Origin: Gemmatimonadota bacterium
Lineage (GTDB): Bacteria; Gemmatimonadota; Gemmatimonadetes; Longimicrobiales; Gaopeijiaceae
Reading direction: 5' to 3'
Assembly (NCBI GenBank): GCA_028874905.1
Contig: JAPPGZ010000046.1
Coordinates: 9,795-72,400, forward strand
Length of the DNA: 62,606 nt
The notes beneath the pieces are model-generated. The model had not been told where the DNA came from. It did no database searches and worked only from the letters and a program-made list of their open reading frames with translations. The first letter of the stretch is position 1; every line of letters begins with the position of its first letter. Positions 9,214 to 17,761 of the stretch are shown piece after piece. Position numbers and translations under genes: made by a program.

Positions 9214-10457
9214 CGGCCCGGGGCGGGGTCTCGCGCACCCGGCGGACGCGGCGTTCGCGCCGGCGGGCCAGGTGGGCGCCCGACGTCGCCGCCAAGGCGC
9301 GTCGTTCGCTCCCCGAAACGGGAATCGGACACGGCTGGGAAGCGACGGCCATCATGGCGTTGACGGCCGTGCTGCTGCTCTTCGGCCTCCTCACGCTGCA
9401 CAGCGCGAGCTCCGTAATGGCGCAGCGGGGGGACCTTCCGCACTACCACTACGTGGCTCGACAGGGGGTCGGCGTTGTGATCGGGATCGTGCTCATGGTG
9501 ATCTGCGCGCGCATCCCCACGCAGTGGTGGCGACAGTTCGCACACCACATCCTTGCGGGCGCTGTGGTGCTTCTCGTCATCATCATCCTGCCCTTCACGG
9601 AAGCCATCGCGCCGCCCGTAAACGGTGCCCGCCGCTGGCTCCGCGTCGGCGTCACCTTTCAGCCGTCGGACCTGGCCAAGCTGGCGGTTGTCGTGTGGAC
9701 CGCCGCGCTCGCGGTTCGGAAGCAGCCGCTGATGCGCAGCATGCGCCGGGGGCTGGCGCCGTTTCTCGTCGGCTGGGTCCTCGTCCTGGTTCCGATTGCT
9801 CTGGAGCCGGATCTGTCCACGGCATGCCTGATCGTCGCCGTGGGCATGTCCATCGTCTTCGTGGCCGGCGCACGCGTGGGGCACTTTGTCGTGCTCGGCC
9901 TCGCCTGTATTCCCCTGGCCGGCCCACTGCTCCTTTCCGGATACCGCGGTGCCCGCTGGGAATCCCTTTTGCTCAATCCCGGCATCGTGCCGGACGGTTC
10001 GGCGTTTCAGAGCTACCAGAGTCTCGTGGCCATCGGCTCCGGCGGGGTGACGGGCGTCGGTTTTGGAGAAGGACAGCAGAAGTTCGGTTTCCTGCCGGAG
10101 TCTCACAACGACTTCATCTTTGCCATGATCGGAGAAGAATGGGGACTCGTCGGCACGGTCGCCGTCATTCTCGCCTTTCTCGCCATGATCGTGCTCGGCT
10201 TCAGGATCGCGCGCCGCGCCAGGGACACGTTCGGCGAACTCCTCGCCGTCGGAGTCAGTTCCCTGATCGGATTCCAGGCATTCCTGCACATCGGAGTGGG
10301 GCTCGGCGTCATGCCGGTGACCGGCCTGTCGCTGCCGTTCATCTCCTTCGGCCGCAGCAATCTTGTGGCCATGCTGGCGGCCGTCGGCATACTCCTCGCC
10401 GTTGCCCGGGAGGCTCCGGGATGCGAAGTGCAGCGCACCGCGGAGGGGCCCGGATGA
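9210..10457 (+). CDS. ftsW: septal peptidoglycan polymerase FtsW (SEDS)
   Basis: A SEDS glycosyltransferase that polymerises lipid II at the septum with FtsI. An arginine-rich cytoplasmic N-terminus of about 45 residues precedes about ten helices. Family motifs: NGARRWL, QPSDLAKLA, EPDLSTACL (a variant of EPDFGTA) and PESHNDFIFAMIGEEWG, which holds the essential aspartate region. GTG 9210 overlaps the murD stop (GTGA). Length 415 residues. Gene position between murD and murG separates it from RodA. Confidence 0.92.
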   Translation: MTARGGVSRTRRTRRSRRRARWAPDVAAKARRSLPETGIGHGWEATAIMALTAVLLLFGLLTLHSASSVMAQRGDLPHYHYVARQGVGVVIGIVLMVICARIPTQWWRQFAHHILAGAVVLLVIIILPFTEAIAPPVNGARRWLRVGVTFQPSDLAKLAVVVWTAALAVRKQPLMRSMRRGLAPFLVGWVLVLVPIALEPDLSTACLIVAVGMSIVFVAGARVGHFVVLGLACIPLAGPLLLSGYRGARWESLLLNPGIVPDGSAFQSYQSLVAIGSGGVTGVGFGEGQQKFGFLPESHNDFIFAMIGEEWGLVGTVAVILAFLAMIVLGFRIARRARDTFGELLAVGVSSLIGFQAFLHIGVGLGVMPVTGLSLPFISFGRSNLVAMLAAVGILLAVAREAPGCEVQRTAEGPG

Positions 10458-11647
10458 TGATCGTGTTTTCCGGCGGAGGCACCGCGGGCCATTTCCATCC
10501 GGCCAGAAACATCGCCGAGGCGCTGTGCACGGCCATGCCCGGCGTGGAACCCTACTTCGTCGGCACGGAAGGACGGATCGAGGCTGCCGAACTTCCCGCG
10601 CTCGGATACCCGTACAGGCTGCTTCGGGTTGCGGGGCTGCGCAATCCGCTACGGGAGGCGCGCAGGCGGGGGTCGGTGCCGGTTCGGGTGCGCCGGACAG
10701 TGGGCGCGGCCGCGGACAGCCTGCGGGCGCTGTGGCTCCTCGCCGCGGCCGTCCTGCGGTTGCTGCCCGACTTCCGGAGACGGGAGGCGGCTGCCGTGGT
10801 TCTGACCGGAGGCTATGTGTGCGCTCCGGCCGGCATCGCGGGGCGACTGCTTGGTCTTCCCCTGGTTCTGCAGGAACAGAACATGCACCCGGGCAAGACG
10901 ACGCGGCTGCTGGCGCGGTGGGCGAACCAGATCCACCTCGCGTACCCGGAGGCAAGCGCCGCGCTTCCACAGCGCGCCCGGCGACGGGTGGTTCGGAGCG
11001 GCAATCCGATCCGGCCGCTGCCCCCTGTGGAGGCCCGCGGCAAGGCTGCGGCGCGGCGCGCGCTGGGGCTGTCCGAGACGGGCAAGCTCGTGCTGATCGT
11101 GGGCGGAAGCCAGGGCGCCCGCAAGATGAATCGTGCAACGATCGAGATTCTGCAAGACGAATTGCCGATCGATGGAGAATTCGTCTTATGGGTGACCGGG
11201 CGGGCGCATCATGGGGAGGCCGAGACAGCGCTGGGAGCGTCGGCTGCCGATCGATTCGCGGTTGTCCCGTACCTGGAAGCGGGCGCGATGTACCAGGCCC
11301 TCGCCGCAGCCGATCTGGTCGTCTCGCGCGCGGGCGCCATGGCGACCTCGGAGTTTCTGGCCTGGGGACTGCCGGCGGTCCTGATCCCGTTGCCGACGGC
11401 TGCGGGCGACCACCAGACCGCGAACGCACGCGCCCTCGCCGCGGCCGGGGCGGCCGTGCACATGCCCGAAACCGACTCACTGACCGGGGCGCGGCTCTGG
11501 AGTGAGGTCCGGCAACTCCTCGACGCTCCCCACAGGCTGGAGGCCATGTCACGCGCCGCTGCCGACCGTGCGCGGCCCGAGGCCGCCCGGGAAGTTGCCG
11601 CCGCCATCGCCGACCTGCTCGGCGCCAACCGGGAGGCACCGCGATGA
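10454..11647 (+). CDS. murG: UDP-GlcNAc:lipid I GlcNAc transferase MurG
   Basis: A GT28 glycosyltransferase that converts lipid I to lipid II at the inner membrane. The N-terminal glycine loop is GGGTAGHFHPA, and GGSQGARKMN and VVSRAGAMATSEF are the donor-binding segments. LPTAAGDHQTANA holds the conserved DHQ. ATG 10454 overlaps the ftsW stop; ATG 10457 is an equal alternative one codon on. 397 residues, slightly longer than the E. coli protein. Confidence 0.94.
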   Translation: MMIVFSGGGTAGHFHPARNIAEALCTAMPGVEPYFVGTEGRIEAAELPALGYPYRLLRVAGLRNPLREARRRGSVPVRVRRTVGAAADSLRALWLLAAAVLRLLPDFRRREAAAVVLTGGYVCAPAGIAGRLLGLPLVLQEQNMHPGKTTRLLARWANQIHLAYPEASAALPQRARRRVVRSGNPIRPLPPVEARGKAAARRALGLSETGKLVLIVGGSQGARKMNRATIEILQDELPIDGEFVLWVTGRAHHGEAETALGASAADRFAVVPYLEAGAMYQALAAADLVVSRAGAMATSEFLAWGLPAVLIPLPTAAGDHQTANARALAAAGAAVHMPETDSLTGARLWSEVRQLLDAPHRLEAMSRAAADRARPEAAREVAAAIADLLGANREAPR

Positions 11648-13044
11648 CGTCCCGCCTGCGTTCCCTGGCTGCCCGCGGTCCCATCCACTTCATGGGGGTG
11701 TGCGGCTCCGGGATGGCGCCGCTGGCCGAAATGGTACTCCGAAGCGGGGCCTCGGTGACCGGCTGCGACCTGGTGCGGGGTAGGCCGGCGGAGGTTCTGT
11801 CCGGTCTCGGGATGGGGTTCACATGCGGGCATGATCCCGCGCACGCCGAGTCCGCCGCCGCTCTTGTCGTGACCTCGGCGGTGCCGGCAGACCACCCCGA
11901 GCTGCAGGCCGCCCGCGCCAGCGGGATTCCCGTGCTCAAGCGTTCGGTCGCGCTCGGACAATGGGTGAACGAGGGACGCGTCGTGGGTATTGCCGGCACG
12001 CACGGCAAGACCACGACCACGGCCATGGCCACGCACGTACTGGAGCGTGCGGGCGTCGATCCTACCGGCGTCGTGGGTGGGGAGGTCCGCGCCTGGGGAG
12101 GCAACCTGAGGCCCGGCCGCTCCGACGTCTTCGTGGTCGAGGCGGACGAGTACGACCGCTCGTTCCTCCACCTCGATCCCGGGGTGGCCGTCGTGACCAA
12201 CCTCGAGGCCGACCACCTCGACATCTACGGGGATCTCGCGGGAGTCCGCATGTCCTTCTCGGACTTCATCGACCGCCTCGATCCGGCAGGCACCCTGTGG
12301 GTCTGCGGCGACGACCCCGGCGCCGCGCGGATCGGCGTGGAGGGGGGAACCCGCACGCGCAGCTACGGGCTCGGTGCCGGCGTGTCGCTGCGCGGCACCC
12401 TGGTGCGGGACTGCGGAGCGGAGAGCGTCTTCCACGTCACCGAGGACGGCGTGAGCGCGGGGAACATCACCGTGCCCGCGCCGGGCGTGCACAACGTCCG
12501 CAACGCGCTGGCCGCGGCGGGCGTGGGGCGATCGTTCGGCGCGGCCTGGGACGACATCCGGTCCGGGCTCGCCAGCTTCCCCGGCGTCGGGCGGCGTTAC
12601 GACATCCTGGGAACTGCCGGTGGCGTGCAGGTGATCGACGACTACGCGCACCACCCCACGGAGATCGCGGCGACGCTGGCGGCCGCGCGCCGCGCCAACG
12701 CGGGACAGCGCATCGTGGCCGTGTTCCAGCCTCATCTGTTCACCCGCACGCGTGACTTCCACGCCGAGTTCGGCAGGGCCCTGGGCGCGGCCGATCTCGT
12801 CTGGGTTACGGACGTGTACGCGGCCCGCGAGAAGCCGCTGCCGGGCGTGACCGGCGAGCTTGTGGCGCATGCGGTGCAGGGGACCGACATCCGCTACCAT
12901 GGCGAGCTGGCCACGCTCCCCGCCACGGTGGCCCGGGAACTCTCGCGCGGCGACGTGTGCGTCGTGATGGGCGCGGGTTCGATCGAGGTTGCGGGGCCCG
13001 GGATTCTCGCCCGGCTGGCCGATCGCGGGGAGGGGTTGCGATGA
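11644..13044 (+). CDS. murC: UDP-MurNAc--L-alanine ligase MurC
   Basis: Adds L-alanine to UDP-MurNAc. FMGVCGSGMAPLAE is the N-terminal nucleotide fold. The ATP loop GTHGKTT is at residues 118-124, EADEYDRSFL and NLEADHLDIY follow, and DDYAHHPTEI with FQPHLFTRT marks the C-terminal domain. The 466-residue length is normal. murB and ddl, often found here in other phyla, are absent: ftsQ follows directly with an ATGA overlap. Confidence 0.96.
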   Translation: MTSRLRSLAARGPIHFMGVCGSGMAPLAEMVLRSGASVTGCDLVRGRPAEVLSGLGMGFTCGHDPAHAESAAALVVTSAVPADHPELQAARASGIPVLKRSVALGQWVNEGRVVGIAGTHGKTTTTAMATHVLERAGVDPTGVVGGEVRAWGGNLRPGRSDVFVVEADEYDRSFLHLDPGVAVVTNLEADHLDIYGDLAGVRMSFSDFIDRLDPAGTLWVCGDDPGAARIGVEGGTRTRSYGLGAGVSLRGTLVRDCGAESVFHVTEDGVSAGNITVPAPGVHNVRNALAAAGVGRSFGAAWDDIRSGLASFPGVGRRYDILGTAGGVQVIDDYAHHPTEIAATLAAARRANAGQRIVAVFQPHLFTRTRDFHAEFGRALGAADLVWVTDVYAAREKPLPGVTGELVAHAVQGTDIRYHGELATLPATVARELSRGDVCVVMGAGSIEVAGPGILARLADRGEGLR

Positions 13045-13853
13045 GCCACTCCCTGATTCCGCCGCTCGAGCCCCGGGCCCGTGCCCGGCGCGACCTCCGT
13101 GCCGCCCCGGCCGGAATCGCCAGACGCGTGGCTCTCGTGCTCGGGATTGCCGGCGGCGTGGCCCTGCTGGCGTTCGCCGGCCTCCATTTTGCCGCAGAGA
13201 TGCCTTTCTTCCGCGTTGCCAGGGTGGAGATCACGGGCACCAGCTACCTGACCCGGGCCGAAATCCTGGATGCCGCCGGGATCGAAGTCGGAGCCAGCGT
13301 CCTGGAGAAGCGGTCGCGGCTCGAAGAGCGCATCGAGGCGCTCCAGCTTGTGGAATCGGCGACGGTCGAGCGCGACCTGCCGTCCACGCTGCTGGTCACA
13401 ATCGACGAGGCCGAGCCCGTGGCCCTCGTCGCCGAGCCGATTGTCGTGCCGGTCGACCGCGCCGGGAATCGCATCCCGTTCGGCCCGCGCACCGCGCTGC
13501 CGGATCTGCCGCTGCTGCGTGTCGCTTCGCCGGGAGCTGCCGCCCCTTTGGGGCTGCCCACGCTGGCGAGCGAGGTATCGCGGATGGCCGAGCAGGTTCC
13601 CGAGGTCTTCGCGGTCCTCTCGGAGGCGTGGGGCGGGGACCGTGAGGTGACCCTGCTGCTGGGTCAATCGGCGGTTAAGGTCCGCTATCGGCCCCCGTTC
13701 TCGGAACCGAGGCTGCGTGCCGCGATCGTCGCCCTGACCGACGCGGCAAGGAGGTTCCCGGCGCGTTCTCCCCGCGAGGCGGACCTGCGCTTCGAGGATC
13801 AGGTGGTCGTCCGAACCGCGGCGGCGGCGGTGGAGGGAGGTCTGCGTCGATGA
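13041..13853 (+). CDS. ftsQ: cell division protein FtsQ
   Basis: A bitopic divisome protein that recruits FtsL and FtsB. A proline/arginine-rich cytoplasmic tail precedes a transmembrane segment (about residues 27-50) and a POTRA domain (RVARVEITGTSYLTRAEIL, about 55-120). The beta domain comes last. ATG 13041 overlaps the murC stop; 270 residues. Sequence conservation is weak, but topology and position between murC and ftsA are decisive. Confidence 0.9.
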   Translation: MSHSLIPPLEPRARARRDLRAAPAGIARRVALVLGIAGGVALLAFAGLHFAAEMPFFRVARVEITGTSYLTRAEILDAAGIEVGASVLEKRSRLEERIEALQLVESATVERDLPSTLLVTIDEAEPVALVAEPIVVPVDRAGNRIPFGPRTALPDLPLLRVASPGAAAPLGLPTLASEVSRMAEQVPEVFAVLSEAWGGDREVTLLLGQSAVKVRYRPPFSEPRLRAAIVALTDAARRFPARSPREADLRFEDQVVVRTAAAAVEGGLRR

Positions 13854-15076
13854 GATCGATACTGGTCACCGGGCTCGATGTCGGTTCGACGACGACCCGT
13901 GCGGTGATCGGGCGGCTCGTACAGGACTTCAACCGTCCCGAGCTGCGTATCGTCGGCGTGGGCCGCACGCCCACGGCAGGGGTGCGCAAGGACGTGATTA
14001 CGGATCTCGATGGCGCAACCAGCAGCATACGGATTGCTGTCCAGGAAGCCGAACTGATGGCGGGGATGCGGGTCGACCGCGTGTACGTCGGCGTCTCGGG
14101 TGACCACGTGACCGTGAATCGTTCCGTCGGGGTCGTGGCGGTCGCGGCCAGCGAGATCGTGCCCCGGGATGTGGACCGCGTACACGAGGTGGCGCAGGCC
14201 GTGCCGCTGCCCCGCGACCGCGAACTCATGCACGCCATACCGCAGGAATACCAGGTCGACCATCAGCGTGGCATCAAGGTCCCCGTCGGGATGCCCGGAA
14301 CCCGCCTGGAGACCGACCTGTACCTCGTCACCGGGTGCTCTACGGCTCTGGGCAACATCACGCGGGCGGTGGAGAAGGCGGGCTACCGGGTGCAGGACGC
14401 GGTCGTGGAGCCTCTGGCCGCGGCCCGCTCCGTTGTGCCCGAGGACGAGAAGGAGCTCGGCGTTGCGATGGTGGACATCGGGTCCGCCACAACCGGCTTG
14501 TCGGTCTACCACGAGGGCAGGCTCTGTGATCTGGAGGTGCTGCCCCTGGGGGGGTCCATGGTCACGAGCGATCTGATAAGGGGCCTCTCGATCCCCTTCG
14601 CCGAGGCGAGTCGTGTGAAGGAGCACCACGGTGCCGCGCACGCACGCATGGTGGATCCCACGGAATTCGTGGAACTGCCGGGGGCGAACGGCCACAGCCG
14701 CAAGGTTGCCCGCAGGTTTGTGGCGAGCCTCATGGAGGAGCGCCTGCAGAGCATGTTCCTGCGGATCAGTCGCAGGCTGAACGGCAACTTCGGCGCCGAT
14801 TCGCTGGCCGCGGGCGTTGTGATTACCGGGGGCGTGGCGCAGACGCCGGGCATGGCCGAGCTGGCCCGGAAATGCCTCGCGATGCCGGTACGAATCGGCG
14901 TCCCGCGCGAGGGTCTGTCCGGGCTGCTCGATGTCGTCGCCGCGCCCGGGTTTTCCACCGCGACGGGACTCGCGTTGCACGGCGCCGACTATTTCATGGA
15001 TACAGGTGAAGGCGCTTCCACGGTGGCCTCCGGCATGGTCACACGAATGGGGGCGTGGCTCAAGGAATTCTTCTAG
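13850..15076 (+). CDS. ftsA: cell division protein FtsA
   Basis: An actin-like membrane tether for FtsZ. The phosphate-1 motif LDVGSTTTRAVIG opens the protein, the SHS2/1C subdomain follows, phosphate-2 is VDIGSATTGLSVY, and the adenosine loop is VVITGGVAQTPGM. The C-terminal residues GAWLKEFF look like the usual amphipathic membrane-targeting helix. 408 residues. Overlaps ftsQ by 4 nt; a 52-bp gap with its own ribosome site separates it from ftsZ. Confidence 0.95.
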   Translation: MRSILVTGLDVGSTTTRAVIGRLVQDFNRPELRIVGVGRTPTAGVRKDVITDLDGATSSIRIAVQEAELMAGMRVDRVYVGVSGDHVTVNRSVGVVAVAASEIVPRDVDRVHEVAQAVPLPRDRELMHAIPQEYQVDHQRGIKVPVGMPGTRLETDLYLVTGCSTALGNITRAVEKAGYRVQDAVVEPLAAARSVVPEDEKELGVAMVDIGSATTGLSVYHEGRLCDLEVLPLGGSMVTSDLIRGLSIPFAEASRVKEHHGAAHARMVDPTEFVELPGANGHSRKVARRFVASLMEERLQSMFLRISRRLNGNFGADSLAAGVVITGGVAQTPGMAELARKCLAMPVRIGVPREGLSGLLDVVAAPGFSTATGLALHGADYFMDTGEGASTVASGMVTRMGAWLKEFF

Positions 15077-15128
15077 TGCGGATTTGTCAAACCACGGGAT
15101 CAGGTATCCCAGGAAAGGAGATGAAGCG

Positions 15129-16415
15129 ATGATTTTCGAACTCGACGATGTCCCGAAGAACCGCGCCCTGATGCGGGTGATCGGAGTGGGCGGGGCAGGC
15201 GGCAATGCCGTCAACCGCATGATCGACGAGGACCTTGAGGGGGTCGAATTCATTTCGGCCAACACCGACGCGCAGGCCCTGAGCCGTTCCAAGGCGCCGC
15301 ATGTCATCCAGTTGGGCAAGCGCCTGACCCAGGGATTGGGTGCCGGAGCACGGCCCGGCATCGGGCGCCAGGCGATCGCGGAGGATGCGGACGAGGTCCG
15401 GGAAGTGCTCGAAGGGGCCGATCTGGTGTTCATCACTGCCGGCATGGGCGGTGGCACGGGGACCGGTGCGGCGCCGGTCATCGGCGAGATGGCGAGAGAG
15501 CTGGGCGCGCTGGCCATTGCCGTGGTCACGCGTCCGTTCGCGTTCGAGGGCAAGAAGCGCCTGCGCCAGGCCGAGCAGGGACTGGCGGAGCTGAAGCGCA
15601 CCGTCGACACGATGATCGTGGTCCCGAACGACCATCTTCTCTCGGTTGTCGGGAAGGGGACTTCGTTCAAGGACGCGCTGAAGAGGGCCGACGAGGTGCT
15701 GTTGCAGGCGACTCAGGGGATCAGCGACCTGATCCGCGTGAGCGGCGAGGTCAACGTCGACTTCGCCGACGTGCGCACCATCATGGCGTCGTGCGGTGCG
15801 GCGCTGATGGGCACCGGAGTCGGGCGGGGCGAAAACCGCGCCGTGAGCGCGGCCAGGGACGCCGTTACCTCTCCGCTCCTCGACAACATCTCGATTCGCG
15901 GGGCCCAGGGCGTGCTCATCAATATCACCGGTGGGTCCGACCTGACCATCGACGAGGTGACCGGCATCTCGACGATGATCCAGGAGGAGGTCGGGGAGGA
16001 CGCGGAGATCATCTTCGGCACGGTCCAGGATTCGAGCATGGAGGGCGAGGTGAGGGTTACGCTGATCGCGACCGGCTTCAAGGAAGGTGGCGAAAGGCGG
16101 CAGGAGAACCAGGTGTTGCGCCCCCGGTTCGGCGCCGCCCAGGTCAACCGTGCGACCGAGCACCGGCGGGCGGCCGCCGGAGGCGGTGTCGAGCCGCCCG
16201 CAGTTTTCCGCAGGGAAGCGGTCGGCGGAGGCCCGCAGCCGCACTCTGGCCCCTCGTACCGCGATTCGGTGGAGACAACCCAACTGCAATCGCTGGGATC
16301 CGGTAGTACAATGGCCCGGCGTCCGGCTGCCGACGGTGGTCTGGGTGGCACTCGTGGTACCTTGATACGCAGGGAGCTGGAGCTGCCGACCTTCATCCGG
16401 AGGAACTACGCCTGA
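15129..16415 (+). CDS. ftsZ: cell division GTPase FtsZ
   Basis: The tubulin homologue that forms the Z ring. GVGGAGGNAVNRM opens the nucleotide site. The tubulin signature GMGGGTGTG is at residues 105-113, and NVDFADVRTIM is the T7 synergy region. A variable linker of about 100 residues precedes the conserved C-terminal peptide LPTFIRRNYA, which binds FtsA. ATG 15129 follows AGGAAAGGAGA. 428 residues. The separate strong ribosome site and 52-bp gap after ftsA may allow higher expression than the upstream genes. Confidence 0.97.
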   Translation: MIFELDDVPKNRALMRVIGVGGAGGNAVNRMIDEDLEGVEFISANTDAQALSRSKAPHVIQLGKRLTQGLGAGARPGIGRQAIAEDADEVREVLEGADLVFITAGMGGGTGTGAAPVIGEMARELGALAIAVVTRPFAFEGKKRLRQAEQGLAELKRTVDTMIVVPNDHLLSVVGKGTSFKDALKRADEVLLQATQGISDLIRVSGEVNVDFADVRTIMASCGAALMGTGVGRGENRAVSAARDAVTSPLLDNISIRGAQGVLINITGGSDLTIDEVTGISTMIQEEVGEDAEIIFGTVQDSSMEGEVRVTLIATGFKEGGERRQENQVLRPRFGAAQVNRATEHRRAAAGGGVEPPAVFRREAVGGGPQPHSGPSYRDSVETTQLQSLGSGSTMARRPAADGGLGGTRGTLIRRELELPTFIRRNYA

Positions 16416-16420
16416 TCCCG

Positions 16421-17722
16421 ATGCTCGACAACGGGACGAAACGTGTGCTGAGCGCCGCGGCGCCGTTGTTGGCGGCGGCGACGGCCGTCGTCTTCGTCTC
16501 ATGGAACCGCGAGCGCGTGCCCGAAGCCGATCCCCTGGCGGGCGTGTATGCGAGCGCCCCCGAGGTGGTGGACGTGCTTTCCCTGTCCGCCGGCGTCACC
16601 TTCGGACAGCTTCTGGAAGATGCGGGCATGCGCGGTCAGGATCGCAACAACCTTCTGCTTGCGTTCCGTGAACAAGCGAATCCACGCCGCATGAGGTCCG
16701 GCGCCGAAGTACGGATCGTCCGGCGCCGGTGGGGCGGGGACCCGCTCCGGATCGAGGTTGGTCTCGACCGCGACCGCCTCGTCCGCCTCGAGCGCGCCCA
16801 AAGTGGATGGACTTCCTCACTGATCGAGTTGGTGACGACGACCGACACCGTCTTTGTCGCTGGGGAGATCCGATCAAGCCTCTGGAGTGCCATTCTCGGC
16901 AACGAGGGTTTGGGCGGCGTACCGGTGGCGGATCGACGCCAGATGGTCGGGCGACTGGACCGGGTTTTCCAGTGGCAGATCGACTTCAGCCGACAGATCA
17001 GGGATGGCGACACCTATCGCTTCGTCCTCGAGCGTGAACGACGCCCGGACGGCAGCATGCGCTCCGGCCAGCTTCTCGCGGCGGAGCTGGTCAACACCGG
17101 GCGCGCCTACCACGCGATCCGGTTCGAGCCACGCGACGGGCCCGTGAGTTGGTTCGACCTGGAAGGACAATCCGTCCGGCGCGCGTTTCTCATGAAGCCG
17201 ATCGAGTTGAGCCGGATCTCCTCCGGCTTCACCAATAGCCGGTTCCATCCGATTCTGCGGCGCTGGCGGGCCCATCGCGGCGTGGACTATGCCGCCAACG
17301 CCGGCACGCCGGTACAGGCGACAGGCAGCGGCGTCGTCATTCGCCGGGGCTGGGGCGATGCCTACGGCCGGGTCATCGATGTGCGACATCCGAACGGCTT
17401 TCTGACACGCTACGCCCATCTCAGCGGATGGGCGCGCGGGTTGGTCGTCGGTTCACGCGTGACCCAGGGCCAGGTGATCGGATACGTGGGCATGACCGGA
17501 CTGGCAACCGGGCCGCACCTCCACTATGAGATGCACGTCGGCGGCCGGGCGATCGACCCGATCGCCATCGACCTGCCCGCCGAGGATCCGGTCCCCGCGG
17601 CGGACATGGCGCGCTGGGAGCGCGAGCGGGACGAGCGACTCCGGCTGTTGCTCGGCCTTCCCGGTCCGGAGACATTCCGGGAGCGGCGTGCAGAAGCGCG
17701 GGTGGTGGATTCGGACGGCTGA
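16421..17722 (+). CDS. M23 (LytM-like) peptidoglycan endopeptidase
   Basis: A membrane-anchored or exported zinc endopeptidase of the MepM/OapA-M23 type. An N-terminal hydrophobic segment spans about residues 9-25. An OapA/LysM-like region follows (about 50-250). The M23 domain has metal ligands H285 and D289 (HRGVD) and H366 and H368 (HLHYE), so it should be catalytically active. It starts 5 nt after ftsZ and is transcribed with it, which suggests a role in septal or elongation-associated peptidoglycan cleavage. Whether it is an active hydrolase or an amidase activator like EnvC is open; the complete ligand set favours hydrolysis. Confidence 0.85.
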   Translation: MLDNGTKRVLSAAAPLLAAATAVVFVSWNRERVPEADPLAGVYASAPEVVDVLSLSAGVTFGQLLEDAGMRGQDRNNLLLAFREQANPRRMRSGAEVRIVRRRWGGDPLRIEVGLDRDRLVRLERAQSGWTSSLIELVTTTDTVFVAGEIRSSLWSAILGNEGLGGVPVADRRQMVGRLDRVFQWQIDFSRQIRDGDTYRFVLERERRPDGSMRSGQLLAAELVNTGRAYHAIRFEPRDGPVSWFDLEGQSVRRAFLMKPIELSRISSGFTNSRFHPILRRWRAHRGVDYAANAGTPVQATGSGVVIRRGWGDAYGRVIDVRHPNGFLTRYAHLSGWARGLVVGSRVTQGQVIGYVGMTGLATGPHLHYEMHVGGRAIDPIAIDLPAEDPVPAADMARWERERDERLRLLLGLPGPETFRERRAEARVVDSDG

Positions 17723-17761
17723 CCCGCGGCCCCACAGCAGTCCGCGGACTACATTACAACC

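Noticed and set aside
9150..12224. A 1024-codon minus-strand frame across ftsW, murG and murC
   Set aside because: Three certain plus-strand genes occupy the region. The frame is Arg/Pro-rich and has no recognisable domain.
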